Source of the DNA: Arcticibacter sp045629565
GTDB lineage: Bacteria > Bacteroidota > Bacteroidia > Sphingobacteriales > Sphingobacteriaceae
Assembly: GCF_045629565.1 (NCBI RefSeq)
Contig: NZ_JAZQRL010000093.1
Location: 26,169 to 90,168, forward strand
Direction of reading: 5' to 3'
DNA: 64,000 nt
In this document: one piece after another, positions 60,049 to 64,000 of the stretch
Layout: every line of letters begins with the position of its first letter
Position numbering within the stretch: position 1 is the stretch's first letter
Notes under the pieces: model-generated
Seen by the model: the letters and a program-made list of their open reading frames with translations, nothing else
The model's database searches: none
What the model was told of the DNA's origin: nothing
Position numbers and translations under genes: made by a program

Positions 60049-60429
60049 ATGAAGCAGATAATTAATACAGACAAGGCGCCCGCTCCTATAGGTCCTTATA
60101 ATCAGGCTGTGCTGGCAAATGGTTTTTTATATGTATCAGGCCAGATTGCAATAGACCCAGCTACCCATCAGTTGGTCACTTCATCTATTGAACAGGAGAC
60201 TACACAGGTGATGGCGAACCTGACTGCCATATTGGACGAAGCAGGTTTTGGCTTTTCAGACATTGTTAAGACAACGATCTTCTTATCTGATATGAGTTGG
60301 TTTCCTATAGTAAATGATATATACGGGTCTTACTTTATTGATGAGTTTCCTGCCAGGGAAACAGTGGCTGTTGCAGGACTGCCCAAAGGGGTAAATGTGG
60401 AAATTTCTGTAATTGCTACGAAAGCCTAA
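60049..60429 (+). CDS. ridA: RidA family enamine/imine deaminase
   Basis: RidA hydrolyses reactive 2-aminoacrylate and similar enamines made by PLP enzymes. From the ATG at 60049 the protein has 126 residues, beginning MKQIINTDKAPAPIGPYNQA. It has LYVSGQIAIDP and the C-terminal signature FPARETVAVAGLPKGVNVEI with the active-site Arg. The frame is open to 59980, but those residues belong to the preceding mini-gene region. recG follows 11 bases later. Confidence 0.94.
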   Translation: MKQIINTDKAPAPIGPYNQAVLANGFLYVSGQIAIDPATHQLVTSSIEQETTQVMANLTAILDEAGFGFSDIVKTTIFLSDMSWFPIVNDIYGSYFIDEFPARETVAVAGLPKGVNVEISVIATKA

Positions 60430-60440
60430 TGTGATGCCCT

Positions 60441-62546
60441 GTGGCAGAAATTAGTTTAATTACTCCTGTAGAGTATCTGAAAGGTGTCGGTCAGCATAAA
60501 GCTGAACTGTTAAAAAAGGAGCTTTCCATTTTTACGTTTCAAGACCTCTTGTATCACTATCCCTTTCGATACATCGATCGCACCAGATTTTATAAAATAC
60601 GAGAAGTAAACGGAAGCCTGCCTCTTATACAGATCATAGGAAGGGTGGTATCCAAGGAAATAGTCGGCGAAAAGCAGGCGCGGCGGTTGGTTGTGCAGCT
60701 ACGGGATGATACAGGGAGTATGGAGCTGGTATGGTTTCGTGCGCTGAAATGGATCGATCGCATTTTGCATCCAGGGCTAGCTATCGTTGTGTTTGGAAAA
60801 CCAACCGATTTTAATGGCAAGGTGTCTATATCTCATCCTGAGGTAGAAATTTATAATCCGGCTGCAAAGAAGCTGGGTAATCTGAGCCTTCAACCTGTAT
60901 ATAATTCTACCGAGAAGCTGAAGCAGAATCAGCTGGACAGCAAGGGAATTCAGAAGTTACTCGAAAATCTGACCGGGTTCCCGGTCTCGCTGATTAGGGA
61001 GACTATCCCTGAATATATCTTAAATAAGTATCATTTAATATCGAGGGCTCAAGCTATAAGGGGAGTGCATTTCCCTACTGATCAGCAAGAGCTTGATGCG
61101 GCTGTGAGGCGATTGAAGTTTGAGGAACTCTTTTTTATTCAGCTGAAACTGCTTCGCAATAAGTTGCTTCGTACAGAAAAGTTCCGGGGCTGCGTCTTTG
61201 GCAAGGTGGGTGAGAAGTTCAATGAATTCTATTCTTCGAAGCTGCCATTTGATCTGACCAATGCTCAGAAGCGGGTCTTGAAGGAAATCCGGATCGATAC
61301 CCAGCGCGGGGTGCAGATGAACCGTCTTCTGCAAGGGGACGTAGGGAGCGGCAAAACAGTTGTGGCCCTGATGACGATGTTATTGGCAGTTGATAATGGC
61401 TATCAGGCTTGTATTATGGCACCTACGGAGATCCTGGCCCGCCAGCATTATCTGTCTATTCAGCAGTTAGTGGGCGTCGACTTTGTTCAGGTAGAGCTGC
61501 TTACCGGTTCTACCAAGAAGAAAGACCGGAAGCGGATACATGAATCGTTATTGGATGGCAGCCTGAATATTCTTATAGGAACACATGCGCTGATTGAGGA
61601 TCCGGTACAATTTCAGAATCTGGGACTGGCTATCATCGACGAGCAGCACCGCTTCGGCGTGGAGCAGCGGGCTAAGCTGTGGCGTAAGAACAGTGTTCCG
61701 CCTCACATGCTGGTCATGACAGCTACGCCTATTCCAAGAACACTGGCAATGACTTTATATGGAGATCTTGACGTATCGGTTATTGATGAGCTTCCCGCCG
61801 GCAGAAAGCCTATTAAGACTTTGCACTTATATGAAAACCAACGACTGCGTATGTTCGGTTTTATGCGTCAGGAGATAGCGAAGGGGCGGCAGGTATATGT
61901 TGTTTATCCGTTGATTAAAGAGAGTGAGAAGCTGGACCTGCTGCACCTCGAGGCGGGTATTGAAGCCATTTCGAGGGCTTTTCCGCTACCGGAGTTTCGG
62001 ATCAGTATTGTTCATGGAAAGATGAGCGCAGCCGACAAAGAATTTGAGATGCAGCGATTTGTAAAGCATGAAACGCAGATTATGGTGGCGACAACCGTTA
62101 TTGAAGTCGGCGTAAATGTGCCGAATGCAAGTGTGATGATCATTGAAAATTCGGAACGCTTTGGCTTGTCGCAGCTTCACCAGTTGCGGGGCCGGGTAGG
62201 CCGGGGTGCGGAACAGTCATACTGTATCCTGATGAGTACGAACAAGCTTAGCGCCGACGGGAAAGTACGTCTGGAGACGATGGTGCGCACCAATGATGGG
62301 TTTGAGATATCAGAAACAGACCTGAAGCTCCGGGGGCCGGGTAATATTGAGGGTACCCAGCAGAGTGGTGTGCTGGATCTAAAGCTGGCCGATCTGGCTC
62401 AGGACCAGCAGATTCTTCAGGTTGCCAGAAACGAAGTTATCGCGATTTTTGAAGCTGACCCGGGGCTTGAAGCGGAAGAAAATCAGCTGCTCAGGGAATA
62501 CTTTCAGGTGCGCCAGCCCGGTATCCACTGGAATAAAATCTCCTAA
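60441..62546 (+). CDS. recG: ATP-dependent DNA helicase RecG
   Basis: RecG reverses stalled replication forks and migrates branched DNA. The 701-residue protein has the N-terminal wedge/OB domain (about 60-150) and helicase motifs: Walker A QGDVGSGKTVVALM near 295, Walker B IIDEQHRFGVEQR, MTATPIPRTLA, and VATTVIEVGVNVP with QLRGRVGRG. The start is GTG at 60441. It follows ridA closely. Confidence 0.97.
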   Translation: MAEISLITPVEYLKGVGQHKAELLKKELSIFTFQDLLYHYPFRYIDRTRFYKIREVNGSLPLIQIIGRVVSKEIVGEKQARRLVVQLRDDTGSMELVWFRALKWIDRILHPGLAIVVFGKPTDFNGKVSISHPEVEIYNPAAKKLGNLSLQPVYNSTEKLKQNQLDSKGIQKLLENLTGFPVSLIRETIPEYILNKYHLISRAQAIRGVHFPTDQQELDAAVRRLKFEELFFIQLKLLRNKLLRTEKFRGCVFGKVGEKFNEFYSSKLPFDLTNAQKRVLKEIRIDTQRGVQMNRLLQGDVGSGKTVVALMTMLLAVDNGYQACIMAPTEILARQHYLSIQQLVGVDFVQVELLTGSTKKKDRKRIHESLLDGSLNILIGTHALIEDPVQFQNLGLAIIDEQHRFGVEQRAKLWRKNSVPPHMLVMTATPIPRTLAMTLYGDLDVSVIDELPAGRKPIKTLHLYENQRLRMFGFMRQEIAKGRQVYVVYPLIKESEKLDLLHLEAGIEAISRAFPLPEFRISIVHGKMSAADKEFEMQRFVKHETQIMVATTVIEVGVNVPNASVMIIENSERFGLSQLHQLRGRVGRGAEQSYCILMSTNKLSADGKVRLETMVRTNDGFEISETDLKLRGPGNIEGTQQSGVLDLKLADLAQDQQILQVARNEVIAIFEADPGLEAEENQLLREYFQVRQPGIHWNKIS

Positions 62547-62568
62547 ACTGAATAATTCTTAGCAACCC

Positions 62569-62599
62569 TTTGATAATTAAACATTTTACTCTATCTTTG
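62569..62599 (+). promoter_or_regulatory. Promoter of rplM-rpsI-rpsB
   Basis: TTTG (62569-62572), a 19-base spacer and TATCTTTG (62592-62599) match the consensus exactly. The rplM start codon is 53 bases downstream. Confidence 0.75.
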
Positions 62600-62652
62600 C
62601 AGACCCTTTTTAGGGGTATAGTATATTGTTTAATTAATTTAATATCAAGCAA

Positions 62653-63096
62653 GTGAATACGTTAAGTTACAAAACTGTCTCCGCCAACAAAAAAACCGTT
62701 AACAAAGAATGGGTAGTTGTTGACGCACAAGGCGAGATTTTGGGGCGCTTGTCTACTAAGATCGCGATGATGATCCGTGGTAAGCACAAGCCTACTTTCA
62801 CCCCAAACGTAGACTGCGGTGATAACGTTATTGTTATCAATGCAGACAAGGTAAAACTGACAGGAAACAAACTAAGTGACAAGACTTATGTTCGTTACAC
62901 TGGTTATCCAGGTGGTCAGCGCTTTATTTCTCCTAAGGAGTTGTTAGCTAAGCATCCAAACCGCATCATTGAGAAAGCGGTTCGTGGTATGTTACCTAAA
63001 AATCGTTTGGGCCGTGCATTATTCGGCAATCTGTATGTTTATGCAGGTAGTGAGCATCCTCATGCCGCTCAGAGTCCAAAAGAAATCAAACTTTAA
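62653..63096 (+). CDS. rplM: 50S ribosomal protein L13
   Basis: L13 is an early 50S assembly protein. The 147-residue protein has WVVVDAQGEILGRLSTKIA near residue 20, NADKVKLTGNKLSDK and AVRGMLPKNRLGR. The start is GTG at 62653 (MNTLSYKTVSANK); no ATG fits. It is followed 13 bases later by rpsI. Confidence 0.97.
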   Translation: MNTLSYKTVSANKKTVNKEWVVVDAQGEILGRLSTKIAMMIRGKHKPTFTPNVDCGDNVIVINADKVKLTGNKLSDKTYVRYTGYPGGQRFISPKELLAKHPNRIIEKAVRGMLPKNRLGRALFGNLYVYAGSEHPHAAQSPKEIKL

Positions 63097-63109
63097 TTAG
63101 AAGAAAGAA

Positions 63110-63496
63110 ATGTCGACTACAAACACTTCAGGAAGAAGAAAAACTGCAGTTGCCCGCATTTATTTAAACGATGGCAGTGGCAACATCACCGTTAACAGCA
63201 AAGATTACAAAGAGTACTTCCCAACTTTACCCTTACAATACATCGTTAATCAGTCTTTAGAAGTTTCTGGTTCTGCCGGAAAGTTTGATATCACTGTAAA
63301 CGTTGCAGGTGGTGGTGTTAAAGGACAAGCGGAAGCAGTTCGTTTAGCAATCGCTAAGGCTATTGTTGAGTTAGATCCGGAAGCTAAATCAGGATTAAGA
63401 GCAAAAGGTCTTATGACCCGTGATGACAGAATGGTTGAACGTAAAAAACCAGGACGTAAGAAAGCTCGTAAAAAATTCCAATTCAGTAAACGTTAA
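63110..63496 (+). CDS. rpsI: 30S ribosomal protein S9
   Basis: S9 contacts the P-site tRNA through its C-terminus. The 128-residue protein begins STTNTSGRRKTAVARIYL and ends in the conserved basic tail KKPGRKKARKKFQFSKR with terminal Lys-Arg. It is co-transcribed with rplM. Confidence 0.98.
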   Translation: MSTTNTSGRRKTAVARIYLNDGSGNITVNSKDYKEYFPTLPLQYIVNQSLEVSGSAGKFDITVNVAGGGVKGQAEAVRLAIAKAIVELDPEAKSGLRAKGLMTRDDRMVERKKPGRKKARKKFQFSKR

Positions 63497-63514
63497 TTTC
63501 AGGAGGATCAAACA

Positions 63515-64000
63515 ATGGCAAGAACAACATATCAGGACTTACTGGATGCAGGTGTACACTTTGGCCACCTTACCCGCAAATGGGATCCGAAAATGGCTCA
63601 GTACATTTTCATGGAGCGCAATGGCATCCACATCATCGATTTAAACAAGACTTTAATAAAAGTTGAAGAAGCTGCAGCAGCTATCAAACAGATTGTAAAG
63701 TCTGGTCGTAAGGTGCTTTTCGTAGCAACTAAGAAACAAGCGAAGGATATCGTGGCCGAGCAGGCAAAATCAGTTAACATGCCTTATATCACTGAACGTT
63801 GGTTAGGTGGTATGTTAACTAACTTCGCTACAGTACGTAAGTCAATCAAGAAGATGTCTAACATCGACAAGATGACTAAAGACGGTACATACGATGTATT
63901 ATCAAAGAAAGAGAAATTAATGATTCAGCGTGAGCGTATTAAATTAGAGACCCTTCTTGGAGGTATCGCTGATTTGAACCGTCTTCCTGCAGCATTATTC
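63515..64000 (+). CDS. rpsB: 30S ribosomal protein S2 (5' part, cut by window edge)
   Basis: The first 162 codons are present. S2 blocks DLLDAGVHFGHLTRKWDPKM, IDLNKTLIKVEEA, LFVATKKQAKDI and ERWLGGMLTNFATV identify it. A strong AGGAGG ribosome-binding site at 63501-63506 lies 8 bases before the ATG, unusual in a phylum where Shine-Dalgarno sites are weak. It is third in the rplM operon; tsf is expected beyond the window. Confidence 0.97.
   Translation, partial: MARTTYQDLLDAGVHFGHLTRKWDPKMAQYIFMERNGIHIIDLNKTLIKVEEAAAAIKQIVKSGRKVLFVATKKQAKDIVAEQAKSVNMPYITERWLGGMLTNFATVRKSIKKMSNIDKMTKDGTYDVLSKKEKLMIQRERIKLETLLGGIADLNRLPAALF

Noticed and set aside
1..64000. CRISPR array, rRNA, tRNA or prophage
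   Set aside because: No regularly spaced repeats, conserved RNA sequences or phage structural genes were seen when reading through the window.

Overview
The window comes from the chromosome of a Bacteroidota bacterium, most likely family Sphingobacteriaceae (Pedobacter-like). This rests on several signs. There is a clustered arginine operon built around an acyl-ornithine carbamoyltransferase. The ricT-gldH (gliding lipoprotein) pair is present. Lipoproteins carry charged surface-export type N-termini, and several genes have promoters of the TTTG-N18/19-TAnnTTTG type. The S16 and IF-2 tails are typical of the phylum. No rRNA, tRNA or CRISPR array was found.

Layout. 1-2271: replication and repair genes (a membrane-protein start, HU, mutY, ssb). 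2380-13272: a long arginine operon in the order GNAT, argG, argC, argD, argF', argB, proC, argE, argH, aminotransferase. It is preceded by a promoter and a small ORF whose last ten codons include four arginine codons. It ends at a 28-bp perfect inverted repeat shared with the convergent LUD-ftsH-rsfS group. 16591-20350: birA, pfkA, gmhA and a PAS histidine-kinase-like protein without an ATPase domain. 20594-22971: the ribosomal cluster rpsP-rimM-trmD-rplS. 23179-36634: housekeeping genes (psd, hpt, a GT51 transglycosylase with a long periplasmic N-terminus, mrp, a NifU-like protein, def, an M16 peptidase, msrA, yifB, gldH, ricT, holB, ruvX). 36635-37001 is a structured non-coding stretch with 11-bp tandem repeats, an imperfect palindrome, a strong promoter and a leader hairpin, followed by rimP-nusA-infB.

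42032-57905 is the accessory region, a surface-glycan (probably lipooligosaccharide) locus. It holds nine putative glycosyltransferase-like genes (GT90, GT61, GT9-like, five GT2-like or related, two DUF5672), an FkbM methyltransferase and an MsbA-type ABC exporter. Strand changes are frequent. In its middle is a surface-type lipoprotein with a MACPF (perforin) domain, flanked on one side by the intact msbA-like gene and on the other by a decayed direct copy of the same gene. A tyrosine-recombinase-like fragment lies just upstream of it. This arrangement resembles the Bacteroidales BSAP antibacterial MACPF toxins, whose genes sit in or near LPS or receptor loci. It is the best candidate for an undescribed system here.

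57906-64000 returns to core genes: an OmpA-family porin, a 45-aa membrane mini-protein, ridA, recG, and the ribosomal genes rplM-rpsI-rpsB (the last cut by the window edge).
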